Below, piece after piece: positions 22,331-33,865 of a stretch of DNA of 64,000 nt (the first letter of the stretch is position 1; each line of letters opens with the position of its first letter). Source of the DNA: Odiellus spinosus. Lineage: Eukaryota; Arthropoda; Arachnida; Opiliones; Phalangiidae. The position numbers and the translations under genes were made by a program. Below the pieces are notes generated by a model. That model made no database searches. It worked only from the letters and a program-made list of their open reading frames with translations, and had not been told where the DNA came from. The stretch is taken from assembly GCA_963920705.1 (NCBI GenBank), contig OY987232.1, positions 11,471,726 through 11,535,725 of the forward strand, written 5' to 3'.

Positions 22331-22554
22331 GTATTGGATGTATGGGCTTCAGTTTTCAAGGTATCAGTTACAGTTGACTGTTGCAACCTTAAATAAAATC
22401 AAAGCTAAATCTCTCTCTTGATTATTTTCACAATCGTGCATATAACAATGTGCACTCATAATTTATGAAGCCAAAGGAGGGGAGTCTTTTGATATTTCAT
22501 GAAGGTTTTAATTTTTCTATGGTTATGATAAGAAATGTAGATTATAACGGTGTA

Positions 22555-22760
22555 TTGTGTGTAAACTCGAAGATGTCTCCACAATAGAGCCTATTATGCG
22601 AGACCCGCCACTGTCGCCTGCAGCATGCCCATCCGCCTCGAGGGCGGAATACTGGGAAAGATGTAAGACAGTTCATTTGACTGAGAAATAAATCGTTCCC
22701 AAATAATGCTTACCCCCAGGACAATGGTGATCCCTATTATGAAAATCAGAGCCATATCGT
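22555..22760 (+). repeat. Dispersed repeat, copy 1 (partner at 46045)
   Basis: GTAAACTCGAAGATGT, ATAGAGCCTATTATGCGAGA, ATACTGGGAAAGATGTAAG and GAGAAATAAATCGTTC occur in the same order at 46045-46240. Unknown element. Confidence 0.6.
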
Positions 22761-25138
22761 GTTTTTTCCTTGTACTAAATAACGCTATACTACCGCTTTA
22801 ATTCCTTTAATATTTACATCTTACTGTCTCCCATCTCCTATTGGACGCTTCTGGTATTATGGAAAATCTATTTCATGGCTATGAACAGTAAATTGTTGTA
22901 CAAGTTTCACACCTACTTAGTTGTCGTTATAAAATCTGTAGCTTGCTCTCAATTTGAGAACATCAGATCGAAGTTCTATAACCTTTTTATAAGAATAATA
23001 ACAATAGTTTTTCATTTGAACTCCATGAATTTCTTCACGTTTAATGTTACTGGAAAAATATTGTGAAAAATCATCTTACAGCTATGTACTGAATTTTTAA
23101 AAGTTATGTTTATAATTTAATCAGTTTTAATATTCATATGAAATCATGCATGTTTTTCACAAAATTTGGTATATAAATCTTGGGGTGGTGCTGACCTGAC
23201 TATTTCGACTGGCCTATAGATTTAAAAATCCCTAACTGACATCTAAGAAAAAATCAGTAAATATTTTTAGTAGGCAAATGAAAGTTGGCTTGAAGTATCT
23301 AATCAAACGATTTACCAGACCAGACTGGTTGACCCTGGATTCGTATGATAATTTTGAACTAACATTTTTAAGGTCAAAGCAAACCAAAATATTAACAAAA
23401 CAACGTCCATATATTTTTTAGTTTCCACTGTAGTTTTGTAAATTACTCGCCATAATATTCAAAATCGTAGAAAAATTATGTTCTCAAGACCCACAATCAA
23501 GGCTGGATTAAGCTATTTTGTTAGAAAAAGATATCCCCCCACTAATTTGATATCAAACTTGTCAACGTTCATTACATGCTTGTTCAGGGAAAAACTCCAA
23601 CTAAGCCCGTATGCCCCTGTTTGACTAGAGCCCGGAGACCATTGCACAAAACCACCATTTATAACAGGGCCTCTAAGTTGTCCACAGTCTTATAATTTTC
23701 TTTAAACTGATAAAATCATGAAATCTTAGTGGCTTTCTCGAGATTAATTAGAAAAAAGCATTAGAATAAATGTCACTAAAGTTTTGGAACTCATCATTCA
23801 AAGATCTAGACTCTTAGTTTATTTAAAACAGAACTTGATACATTTCTAACTGTTCAAAATTTTAAAGATATTGTTTTAAAGTTAAACGTACTTTTATTTT
23901 TAGCTAGGACTTCTATTTATCCAGATTTTTAAACTGACAGTTATATCCAATAAATATTCTTATTATTATTATTATTATATAGATTATTTTCCTAAAGGGT
24001 AAATTTTAAATACTAAGTTTGAAATTTTATAATCGCTACTAGTTGTGTGAAGGTTTTGATAATGTTTTGCTAGCTGATACACTTTGTTTATTCATACCAT
24101 TAAAATTGAACATTAAAAGAATAAATCGTTTTCCTGGGTGCACAAATCTTACATACCTTAGATTTATGGTATAATCAAGGAGGATTAACAATGGAAATGT
24201 TATTCACATACTGTTAATGTTACATCTTTTACCTGTCCACGCGTTTTGGCAAATACAAACCACTGTATTGTTAATTCTCCTTGGTATTACATAATGAACT
24301 AAAAATGGCAGCTAGTCTTTTGTGGCTTAAAAAATAGTCACTATGATATTTCACCCACGTCCGTGAAAAAAAATTGCGTAGAACCTGAAAATTTAAGTGT
24401 ATAATTTATATTTAAGTGTTTTAAATTGACAGTGTGTGTATGAATATTGTTGTTAGATAATTTAATTTCACTTTGGATGTGAATATACTAAATCCATTTC
24501 TAGTCTTTTCACGCACAGTTAAAATGTAAAGCACATGGTTTCATCGTAATATTTAAATGTATACTTCCGAATTGTAGATGAAAAGTAATTAGAATATGCT
24601 AGTCATATTATTATTGGAAATTTTGCTGTTCTAAGGAGATTTTTTTACCTAATATTGTTACTGTTGAAATGAGGAAAAAATTACCATGGAACAGATGTTT
24701 GAATCATTTCTATACCCCTAAATATATACTGGTATATTATTAATTTTACGATATAAAATAATTGTTACGCTGCAATAATAATGCAATATTTGCAAGTATT
24801 TATCCACACGCGTAACTTTTTAAACGTAATATAATGGTGAGCGTCAAATTTTACTCGTGTAGTTGACTTTAATACAGCATTCCATACTAGATTTTTAATC
24901 TTAAATTAGTATCATTCATTCCTTAAGGTAAATTACCAATATTATTTTCTTTGTTGAAAAATAAAGTTGATTATAAATTATAATAAATTTTATGTTAAAT
25001 AAATCCAGTCAATTTATGTAACATATGTTCATAACATTAAAAATTTTAAATGTTCACTGTAGTTCTCAGACAAATTATTTTTCAATGGCAGTGATATTTA
25101 GGGTTCACAATTCAGATTAAAAACTAATGGCTTCTGTG
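22761..25138. other. Gene-free AT-rich stretch
   Basis: Very AT-rich with a short ATT repeat at about 23959-23980. No coding region or element recognised. Confidence 0.5.
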
Positions 25139-26117
25139 AGCTTATGAGTTTTTATCATCGATACTCTGTTCTTTAACAACCCAGGGTACGTTCAGTTAAC
25201 CACAAAATACGCATCGATGCATATTGGAAAAATCGAAACTGTTACTTGTACACCTTTTTTGTATTGCAACAGGGCGCCAAAGGATTTGAAAAGCCCGCCA
25301 GATTTTTAGCTTAGTAGGTTTGGTGGCGCCCTCTTGCATTTTCCCTCCCAAATCTTTCTTATTAGTAACACAAATGTAAAAAGATCAGTTCCATCCTTGC
25401 TCCGCTGACAGGTTAGCTTCTCCAAAAATTACTGTAAAGTTTTTCTCTTTTCAAGAATTTCGAGTCTGAGATTTAAGAGTTAAAATAACTCAATTGTCAT
25501 ATTAGGTATTCAGTAAGAAAAATATATAATTTTTGGACGTCCTTATTCTATAAGAAGCCAACGCTTTACCTAGTCCTAGGCAAGATGAAACCTAAGTATA
25601 AGGTGAGTTCAAGTTGAATCTCATTATTAAGGGTTAAAATAAAAATTTTGACATTGAACGAATTCGTTCCCCAATGAAGGGAATTTAAATAAACTAAATA
25701 AAATTAGCAAATAATCTTAGTTGACATTAGGCTTAGGAGATAATAATAAGAAATTGTAACAGTGGGTTTAAACTTAAACAGTAGGCTTCCCTGAAGTGGG
25801 AATATTTAGAGGTACAAAGTTTAAGTCTGTTACAGTATTTACAGTTTTATGTGGCGATGCTCATCGATAGTGCATCAAGCTCATTGGCTCAATGAGCTAA
25901 TTAGATAAGTTTGGGATATTTTAGGTAAACATATTGTAACCAATATTTTCCTTTCTAATAAAGAATGTAATCTCTAGAGATCTTCATTAAATTAAGAGTT
26001 ACAGCGATAAATTGATTGGCTGTTATTGGTCTATAAGAAAAAAGTGTCGACGATTGATTTGCTAAATTTGTTTATTTATAACACATACCTTTTGAGAAAG
26101 TAACAAAGAAAACGTAA

Positions 26118-26343
26118 CCCTTACCAAAATAAGTTATTCTTAAGTGGTCTTGGGGAAGTCTTTCGGGTGTCTTACGTAGTCTTAAGAGGTCTTGGGAAAG
26201 TCTTTCGGGTGTCTTACGTAGTCTTAAGAAGGGAAGTCTTTCATTGTGTGTAGTAGTCTCGGAGAAGTCGTAAAGACATCCCCAAGACTTTCGTAGCGTT
26301 CTTGAGGGCCTCTTCCGATCAGACCAACTTTTTTCCGTAAGGG
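26118..26343. mobile_element. CCCTTAC MITE, copy 3 (in duplication A)
   Basis: Ends CCCTTACC...CCGTAAGGG. Contains an internal repeat of about 60 bp (GTCTTGGGGAAGTCTTTCGG with the following GTGTCTTACGTAG, twice). TA flanks are not preserved. Confidence 0.75.
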
Positions 26344-27327
26344 AAATTACAATGTATCTCCTCCTTTCCAAACATCAACTACCGACTTCGCAATTCACAC
26401 AGTCGTATCAGTGTCCCCACCATGAAATATAGGTGGCATACAAGATACAGTGGATGTTTTTCCCCTCTGTCGCGTTCTTTATGTTTCGGAAGGGCTGGCA
26501 CTACATTTAAGAATTTTGGCACTAGTACCCGCCTGGTTAAACCCTAGTTCTCTCGTTGTATTGGGGGAAGCTGTAATGGGGAGAATATAATGATAAACTC
26601 TATCTGTTTGAAGGAAAATAGATAAATAATTAAGTGTCTTTCAGAATTAAATGTCATTGTGTGTTGCCTATACCAATTTTTTTTAAGGAAGCTAGTTCAT
26701 CTCATTGGTCTGTTTTTTCAAACTAAATTAGGAAAATTCGAAAATACTCAAAGAAAATTCTACTATCTGTGCAATATAATAAAGAATCTTAACTCAAAAA
26801 ATGAGAGCCTCCTCAATATGATGAATTTATAAACAAGTACAACATATATTCAACTTTAATTCCATAATTAAACGCGATATAAAATTTGCAAACAGCGTTT
26901 TGATTCACAGATACAATTGTCCTGAGCTACTACAATGTTTCTACCTTAACTGTGGTGTACGAAATAAGAGGAAAAGAGATATCTTTTATGTACGTCATTC
27001 TTTGTCTAAAATAATCTCAAGGATAGTATCACATATAAATAAATTTGGTGGCAAAAAAATTTATTTAATAATAGGTTACAGTTGCGAAATATTACTCATG
27101 CGATGAAAATTTTCGTTGTATATCTACAATTTTTTTATATTTATTATTTATTTTTATGATACTATTTTAATTGTTTTAAATCTCCAATCCTTGAACTATA
27201 TTAGTAATCTGATGTTCTCCATCAGATATAATGCAGTTGTAGTAGACGTAAAGTGTATTAACTTGTTGGTATCTGTACTGTTTTAATGCACTAAATATAT
27301 TCAATTAAATATGTGTATGTGTACATA
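26344..27327. other. Gene-free part of duplication A
   Basis: Downstream of the IR 3' end; closely matches 57736-58684. No gene seen. Confidence 0.5.
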
Positions 27328-27637
27328 CAGGGTGGAAACCTTCGCCGGCGTCCAGTCGAGATATTTCCCCTTACGCATTGTTGTTATTCAGTGAAATGTT
27401 AAGGGATTTACAGGCGCTATTGGGATCAGTTCACTTCAGTTCCACTTAATAATCAAAGGTTTCAGTTTTAATGTAGAGAAATGAAATGCATAAGTGAAAT
27501 CAATGACGGATTTATTTTAATTTAATTAGGAAAGAAAAAATGTCACTTGCGGAAACCAAATAGCCCAAATTGAAATTAATCAAACATTTCAAAATTTAAA
27601 CATTAAACTCTTCAAATTCATTTTTAATAACAAAGCA

Positions 27638-28738
27638 TTACATTAAATGTTCAAAATGTCTTCCGTCGACATTGACACATTGCCGACAACGGAATTGCCA
27701 GTTTTCTCTTTCCCGAGTTAACATCTCGGGAGAAACGAGAGCAGCCGCTTGCTGAATTCGGTCTCGAAGGCTATCAAGTGTTGGTGGCTCAGTGGCGTAC
27801 ACAAGGCTTTGTACATACCCCCAAAAGAAAAAATCCACCGGCGTTAAATCTGGCGAACGAGGTGGCCAAGCGACTGGACCACCACGACCTATCCATTGGG
27901 GACCGAATTCCGCGTCTAGCCAATCCCGAGAAACACGTGCAAAATGCGGTGGTGCACCATCGTGCTGGTACCAGACTCGTCTTCGTTCTGCTAAGGGAAG
28001 ATCGTCTAGGGCATCGGACACTACGGTGTTTAAGAGATCAACGTAACGATCTCCGTTTAGATGTTCTTCGAGAAAAACAGGTCCAATTACCCGATCACCT
28101 AACAATCCACACCAAACGTTTATCCTCCAGTTTTCTTGGTGATGATTCGCCCTTAGCCAATGAGGATTTTCCCTCGACCAGTAGTGCATGTTGTGGCGGT
28201 TAACTGTACCGTCCCGGTAAAACGTACACTCATCACTCGTAAGTACGTGGTTTAGGAAATTTCCATCGACTTCAATTTGGTCCAATACCCATCGGCAAAA
28301 CTCTACGCGTGGTCCAAAGTCTTGTGGTTTAAGATGTTGGTGAAGATGAATTTTGTAGGGGTGAAATCCTTCACCACGAAGAATTTTTAAGACCTTTGTA
28401 TGAGAACAATTTAATTCCGCTCCGATTGCCTGTGAACTGGTGTGGGGGTTTTCTACGATACGCTTTACTACTTCGTTTCGTCTGCCCGCCCCGTATCCAC
28501 CTCCTTGTACAACTGGCGGATGATGTTGATGTCGCACTGGTGCATTACGTCGAATCACCGTGCCTCTTTCAAGAAATCGGGTTATTGCGTTTAAAATTAC
28601 TTGATGCCCCGGATGTGGCCGGTTCGGAAACCTTTCTGCAAACGTCCTAGCAGCTAACCTTGCGTTTCTCTGACACTCTCCGTAAATGAAAAACATTTCA
28701 AGGTAATCCTCAAAACTGTACAAATCAATTTCAGCCAT
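27638..28738 (-). CDS. Mariner-group transposase, DD41D type, full-length ORF
   Basis: 366 codons, uninterrupted. An N-terminal helix-turn-helix region (MAEIDLYSFEDYLEMFFIYG, ARTFAERFPNR, the DUF4817-type start) is followed by a second DNA-binding helix region (SSQAIGAELNCSHTKVLKIL). The DDE core follows: HVLTSDECTFYRDG (first Asp), VWYQHDGAPPHF (second Asp) and PPRSPDLTPVDFFFWGYV (third Asp). I count 41 residues between the second and third Asp, hence DD41D. All three acidic residues are present. The start Met lies 28 bp after CGTTTTCTAGC in an arm-adjacent leader. It could encode active enzyme, but inner termini are lost, so the unit would have to move as the whole palindrome. Confidence 0.9.
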   Translation of the reverse strand: MAEIDLYSFEDYLEMFFIYGECQRNARLAARTFAERFPNRPHPGHQVILNAITRFLERGTVIRRNAPVRHQHHPPVVQGGGYGAGRRNEVVKRIVENPHTSSQAIGAELNCSHTKVLKILRGEGFHPYKIHLHQHLKPQDFGPRVEFCRWVLDQIEVDGNFLNHVLTSDECTFYRDGTVNRHNMHYWSRENPHWLRANHHQENWRINVWCGLLGDRVIGPVFLEEHLNGDRYVDLLNTVVSDALDDLPLAERRRVWYQHDGAPPHFARVSRDWLDAEFGPQWIGRGGPVAWPPRSPDLTPVDFFFWGYVQSLVYATEPPTLDSLRDRIQQAAALVSPEMLTRERENWQFRCRQCVNVDGRHFEHLM

Positions 28739-28853
28739 GTTTTACCAGATGTAAGCTAGAAAACGGACTGCTTTCTTCAATTAGAAACATGTAGCCTTTG
28801 TTTCGCATTTACTGTCTTGGTTTTTTATTGTTTTAAAAAATAAGAATTTTGTT

Positions 28854-29740
28854 GTGCATGACGTAGACTGCGAAACAAAGGTTAAATGTTTCTCATTGAA
28901 GAAAGCAGTCCGTTTTTTGTTGTTTGATTATGACCTAGACTGTTTTGTAAAAACCCGATTTCTTGAAAGAGGCACGGTGATTCGACGTAATGCACCAGTG
29001 CGACATCAACATCATCCGCCAGTTGTACAAGGAGGTGGACACGGGGCGGGCAGACGAAACGAAGTAGTAAGGCGTATCGTAGAAAACCCCCACACCAGTT
29101 CACGGGCAATCGGAGCGGAATTAAATTGTTCTCATACAAAGGTCTTAAAAATTCTTCGTGGTGAAGGATTTCACCCCTACAAAATTCATCTTCACCAACA
29201 TCTTAAACCACAAGACTTTGGACCACGCGTAGAGTTTTGCCGATGGGTATTGGACCAAATTGAAGTTGATGGAAATTTCCTAAACCACGTACTTACGAGT
29301 GATGAGTGTACGTTTTACCGGGACGGTACAGTTAACCACCACAACATGCACTACTGGTCGAGGGAAAATCCCCATTGGCTAAGGGCGAATCATCACCAAG
29401 AAAACTGGAGGATAAACGTTTGGTGTGGATTGTTAGGTGATCGGGTAATTGGACCTGTTTTTCTCGAAGAACATCTTATCGGAGATCGTTACGTTGATCT
29501 CTTAAACACCGTAGTGTCCGATGCCCTAGACGATCTTCCCTTACAGAACGAAGACGAGTCTGGTACCAGCGCCTTGTGTACGCCACTGAGCCACCAACAC
29601 TTGATAGCCTTCGAGACCGAATTCAGCAAGCGGCTGCTCTCGTTTCTCCCGAGATGATAACTCGAGAAAGAGAAAACTGGCAATTCCGTTGTCGGCAATG
29701 TGTCAATGTCGACGGAAGACATTTTGAACATTTAATGTAA
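28854..29740 (+). pseudogene. Second DD41D mariner transposase, broken copy
   Basis: Near-identical to the 27.6-kb ORF from FLERGTVIRRNAPVRHQHHP through VVSDALDDLPL. The natural N-terminus (about 60 residues including its Met) is replaced by unrelated codons. A single-base loss in CTTA(G)CAGAAC shifts the frame. A deletion of about 160 bp then joins GTACCAG to CCTTGTGTACGCC and removes the second and third catalytic Asp. The original C-terminus (RENWQFRCRQCVNVDGRHFE) is still readable in another frame to 29740. Dead. Confidence 0.88.
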
Positions 29741-30153
29741 TGCTTTGTTATTAAAAATGAATTTGAAGAGTTTAATGTTTAAATTTGGAAATGTTTGATT
29801 AACTTCAATTTGGGCTATTTGGTTTCCGCAAGTGACATCTTTTCTTTCCTAATTAAATTAAATTAAATCCGTCATTGATTTCACTTATGCATTTCATTTC
29901 TCTACATTAAAACTGAAACCTTTGATTATTAAGTGGAACTGAAGTGAACTGATCCCAATAGCGCCTGTAAATCCCTTATCATTTCACTGAATAACAACAA
30001 TGCGTAAGGGGAAGTATCTCGACTGGACGCCGGCGAAGGTTTCCACCCTGTATATCATCAGATAAAGGGAGTCTATAGCTTGGCTATATATAATAATCTT
30101 GAGCTATTTTTTCTCACATCGAATGAATGAAATATACCATTTATTTCGGTGTC

Positions 30154-30409
30154 TCAGGGAAATGGTTTTAGATATTTGGATTTTAGTTTCGGTTTGCGAT
30201 TCTTGTAAATTTCCTGGATTGTTTCGAGGAATTTGACGGCGATTGCCACAGCCAGTCCGTAGCCGTAGAATTGAAATGGAACGGACAAATCGGCCATTTC
30301 GTATGCGGTGAACAATTGAACATAATTATTAAATTTATTCTTTAATCGATATTCAACTTCCATTTGTTCGAAGTTATTTCCTATTGATCCTTCGTACAAT
30401 CGTAGTTCC
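30154..30409 (-). CDS. Ionotropic receptor-like gene, last exon (copy A)
   Basis: After a TTATTATTAG acceptor the first base completes Arg. The exon encodes ELRLYEGSIGNNFEQMEVEY, then FTAYEMADLSVPFQFYGYGL and AVAIAVKFLETIQEIYKNRK and stops at 30154-30156. The hydrophobic run LSVPFQFYGYGLAVAIAVKFLE sits where insect IRs have the last transmembrane helix (xLSLxxLxGxFxLLxxGxxLAxxxFxxE). Same phase (2) and length (256 nt) as copy B at 59085-59340. Confidence 0.6.
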
Positions 30410-30557
30410 CTAATAATAATAAAATTTATTTCAGAACATCTAATTATAGCAAAATATATAACGCTTGTATTTGTACGGGCGTGGATGGCAATTAAATTTG
30501 TTTTAAAATATTTTTTCGAGTTTTTAATGGTCCGCATATTTGTAATAAATTATTCAC

Positions 30558-30647
30558 CTTTCAAGAGTTATCAGTAATCGGTTATTAAACAACGGTGGGT
30601 ACATTGGTGATTTAAATATTTGTGGATTATTTATTCCAAATACCGAA
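30558..30647 (-). pseudogene. IR-like penultimate exon, copy A, acceptor lost
   Basis: 90 nt, coding SVFGINNPQIFKSPMYPPLF and NNRLLITLE plus AG, then donor GTGAAT. In copy B the exon follows TTTTTAG|G; here the same bases read TTTTTTT, so the AG acceptor is gone and the first codon of the exon, split with the previous one, changes too. The open frame itself remains intact. Normal splicing of this copy should skip the exon or use a cryptic site. Confidence 0.65.
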
Positions 30648-30756
30648 AAAAAAATGTGTTCGTAATCTGGCGTGAAATCAGATTATCAGCTGGGGTGTCT
30701 GAATCAGACCGCATTTTGAATTGTTCTTCGGTACGTGGTGTTTTAGTGTCTCTTAC

Positions 30757-30974
30757 CAGTTCATGATGGTTTCGTGTATTCGGGCATCGTACTTGAACGG
30801 GCTCGAATCGTTATTTCCCAGCCATACTAGCTGTGTTAAAAGTTTCTCCGCAGGTGATTTCTTCGAGACGTAAGCATATGTATCGAAAGAAGCATCAAGG
30901 AAGCTCGTCAACACCATCGTCCTTATTTTTCCGAATTCTAAATCAAATAGACGGACGTGTCTTAAGGGGAAGCC
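30757..30974 (-). CDS. IR-like exon (copy A)
   Basis: 218 nt from a CGCTCAG acceptor (phase 0) to AACTG|GTAAGA (phase 2). It encodes GFPLRHVRLFDLEFGKIRTM, SFLDASFDTYAYVSKKSPAE and LVWLGNNDSSPFKYDARIHE, ending TIMN plus TG. Placed between the channel exons at 36.3-37.0 kb and the last transmembrane exon, it corresponds to the second half of the ligand-binding domain, which is poorly conserved in IRs. Phase 0 fits the GAT|GTAGGC donor of the exon at 36325-36506 across a 5.35-kb intron. The acceptor lacks a pyrimidine tract. Confidence 0.55.
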
Positions 30975-32504
30975 CTGAGCGGTTTTTTTTTTTCTGGGCC
31001 ATACTTTTGACATGTTTTTCTTGGCTTCTAGGTCTATCAAAACAATTCCATGACTTGGTAATGAAACAAGAGACAATTCCAAGTAACTTTCCCGAGTAAC
31101 ATTTTCAATTACAGTTATAGATAATTTTTAAATTAACTTTAAACTTCTTTAAATAGTGAAAAGATAGGGTCATTTAGGCAGTATTTATTTGAAAACGAAT
31201 GAAGATTTTTTTCAGGCGGTATTTTTGGTTAACTATATGAGATATAATAACGTAACTTCCCCGAGAGACATTTAATTAAAAAAAATTGCATTAACATTTA
31301 ATTACTATTCAAAATAACCCAATGTTTGACATTTTTTCAGTTTTAAAATAAACTATTTAATATTTTTGTTATAAATAGGCTAATAATAGATGAGATAATC
31401 ATTTATCATACAAATTTTAGATTTCATTTATACCATAATTATTAACAGAGATATGACCATTTTACGTATCCAAGTTTTCCACTAAATTAACCAGAGACTA
31501 GTGAAGGATGAAAAGGGAATGCTAGTTGCCGAGAAAGAAAAGGGTTTTTTAGACTAGAGTCGCCATTCTCCGTCTACCGTGGCACTCCTTGTCGTCGAGC
31601 GCCTTACGTACTCCCTTTCCCCATCCGCTCCGTGCGTTTCCCCCGCGCATGTGGGACAAAAAAAAAAACAAGTTGGAGTGGCTTAAAAACCTTAAAACAG
31701 GCCCAGTAAAAACTTTAATAACTCTTTTAAAAATGATCGTAGAAATGAAAATTAAACTTAATTATGTTAATGGAGAGTTGCTTAATTAAGTAATATACAG
31801 GAAGAATTTTTTTGCCTTAAATATTGCTGAAAAAATGATCAAATATAGGCTATTTTGGGAAGATAATTAAAGTTAACGGTAGTTATTAAAACTAAATTAG
31901 TTTGGGGTAAAATGTTCAACATAAGCTCAAAAACGAAACCCTATTTAATTTTTGAAAAAATGTTAGTTCATTTGACCGGAAATCATACTTAAGTGGAGGT
32001 ATAAATCACGAATACTTAGCTTCGTAAAATTATCATAACTCACTTAATAATAATCGTAGCACTTAATTTAAACATTCGTACGATAGACGAATAACTTATC
32101 TATTACCCTATTTAGACAAAACACATTTAGTTCCGTTAATAAAGAAAGAAAAATTACGTCAAAGGGCAATTAAATGTTAATGCTATTTTTTAAATGAAAT
32201 GTCTCTCGGGTAATTTACGTTATCATATCTCATTTAGTAAACAGAAAAAACCACCTGAAAATAACTTTATTCGTTTTCGAATAAAACCTATCTAAGTGAC
32301 CCTATCTTTTCCCTATTTAGAGAAGTTTAAAGTTAATTTAAAAATTAAGTATAACCGTAATTGAAAATGTTACTCGGGGAAGTTATTTGGAATTGTCTCT
32401 TGTTTCATTATCAATAAGGAAATAGTTCTGATAGCCCTAGAAGCCAAGAAAAACGTGTCGAAAGTAGGGCCCAGAAAAAAAAAACGCTCCAGGCTTCCCC
32501 TTAA
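30962..32504. repeat. Long inverted repeat in IR intron (copy A)
   Basis: Arms about 30962-31310 and about 32150-32504 are reverse complements with scattered differences (for instance TTCTTGGCTTCTAGG, GAAACAAGAGACAATTCCAA, GATAGGGTCA, GAGAGACATTT), separated by about 840 bp. The left arm includes the acceptor and first bases of the exon starting at 30974. Fainter pairing may extend inward. Copy B has the same structure. Confidence 0.8.
31311..32149. other. Loop of the inverted repeat
   Basis: No coding recognised; an A-run near 31658 lies in a locally GC-richer stretch (31560-31650) rich in CCCTTTCCCC-like words. Confidence 0.5.
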
Positions 32505-32659
32505 ATTTCATATGAAATGAAAGGGTTCACTTTTTTTCTGCAAGATGGCACGATCTAAAGGAAACCAAACAGAATGCATAATAGTATAAGGGCGAGTATA
32601 GGAGATCAAACAAGTTATAATCTAATAATTGTTTATTAAATTAAAATTATTTAATTTTA

Positions 32660-33800
32660 GTGGGTTTGGTTGCCAAAACAATAATACAATAAAAGGCTTG
32701 CGGATTCACCGTTTTCGGCTACCGCGGCAGATTTTAGCCAAGGCATGGGAAGTAGCTTTAAGAATGGGGAAGAAATTCTTCAAAACTATAGTTCTTTGTT
32801 CATTTTAAACACGAAGATTACAAGACTATTCCTCAAGGTTTTGAAGGTAAGAAAAATGTTATACGTAAATACTGATTACAAATGTAGAAATATCAAAATT
32901 AATATCATTTATCAGATCAGTTCAAATATCCACCACGTCTGAGGCGACCGTTAGCAATTCCTAATCGTATCCATGGTAGAAAATCAACACAATCATCAGA
33001 AGCAGAGGTATTAGGAGAGGGTAAAAAGACTGAATAATATCAGCGGAGAAGAAAGGTGATGAAGATGTGGATTTAGAAGAACAATTGCTTGTGGATCACC
33101 AAATGGAAACAGGTAAAACTGATGAAAATTAAAATACCTACACCATTGTAACTTCAGAAAAAGGAATAATGGTAAATACGATCGAAAAGCACCCGTAGTA
33201 ACTTCTATTTGCGGAATATTAAAGAAACAAACTGTGGTGTGTGACTGAATTCAATCAATGGAACCAGAAATAGATGAACTTATTTACGAACTAGTTAAAG
33301 GTTAATTTTCAAGTACAAGCCCGTTACCAGTTGGTGACAGAATTTTACTTTCATCAATGAAACTTAAATTGGGTATTTTTTACTCAATTCTTGGAGCTCC
33401 TTCTCGGTCTTTGCCGACAGAGAACGTCTACGTATTTTAAACAAACCAAATGCCAATTAGCCACAGTCTTAGAATCGTCAGTTCTCTCTAGAGAAATTGA
33501 AATCTTTGAATCTACGCCCATTTGCTTTCATTATTATGTACGAGGACTTTCCTGGATTGTGCGGAGGTACACGTATAAAAGCCTAAGTGTCTGAAGTGTG
33601 AAATCAAAACATTTTTTTACTAAAAACGCACCGTGTGTACAAATTAGTGTTTTTCCTTCCGGTGTGATTACCATAATGAGCAAGGCATTTCGTGCAAAAT
33701 TATTTGATAAACAAATAAAAGAAAAGTTATAGAATAGTGCATTACCATATGTTGGTACCATAATGCTTGACAAATGGTTTGCCATTAAAAAATATATGTA
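32660..33800 (+). pseudogene. THAP-domain DDE_4 transposase pseudogene, copy A (5' part)
   Basis: A THAP zinc-finger remnant is readable: GCQNNNTIKGLRIHRFRLPR, AKAWEVALRMGKKFFKTIVL(C) and EDYKTIPQGFE before a GTAAG-type donor at 32848. Downstream words match Harbinger-related DDE_4 transposases: VGDRILLSSMKLKLG, RTFLDCAEVHV..KPKCLKC, FPSGVITIMSKAFRAKLFDK and GTIMLDKWFAIKKYM (family GDxIMxDKGFxI). Frames are broken. The C-terminal part is missing here, replaced after 34066 by LINE sequence. Confidence 0.7.
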
Positions 33801-33865
33801 GTGAAAGAGCGCTCAAATTAGATCACTTTTTATAAAAAGAAAGGCTAAAGATCGAAGCACTAAGG

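Larger units (their letters stand above)
27328..30050. mobile_element. Palindromic double mariner (DD41D) insertion
   Basis: Outer ends are inverted, starting CAGGGTGGAAACCTTCGCCG, and TA flanks each side. Two copies of the same transposon face away from each other: a minus-strand copy (27328 to about 28850) and a plus-strand copy (about 28860-30050). They share long inverted arms, including GCGAAACAAAGG words near the centre; inner terminal repeats are missing. The undisturbed site survives in duplication B at 58676-58690 (GTACATATATC), proving one insertion at TA. Confidence 0.9.

Noticed and set aside
25250..25340. Inverted GGCGCC words (AGGGCGCCA ... TGGCGCCCT) as an insulator site
   Set aside because: Partial resemblance to CTCF-type motifs only; the full consensus does not fit and half of it is missing from duplication B.
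27778..28203. 141-codon plus-strand frame within the mariner
   Set aside because: Exact shadow of the transposase ORF on the other strand.
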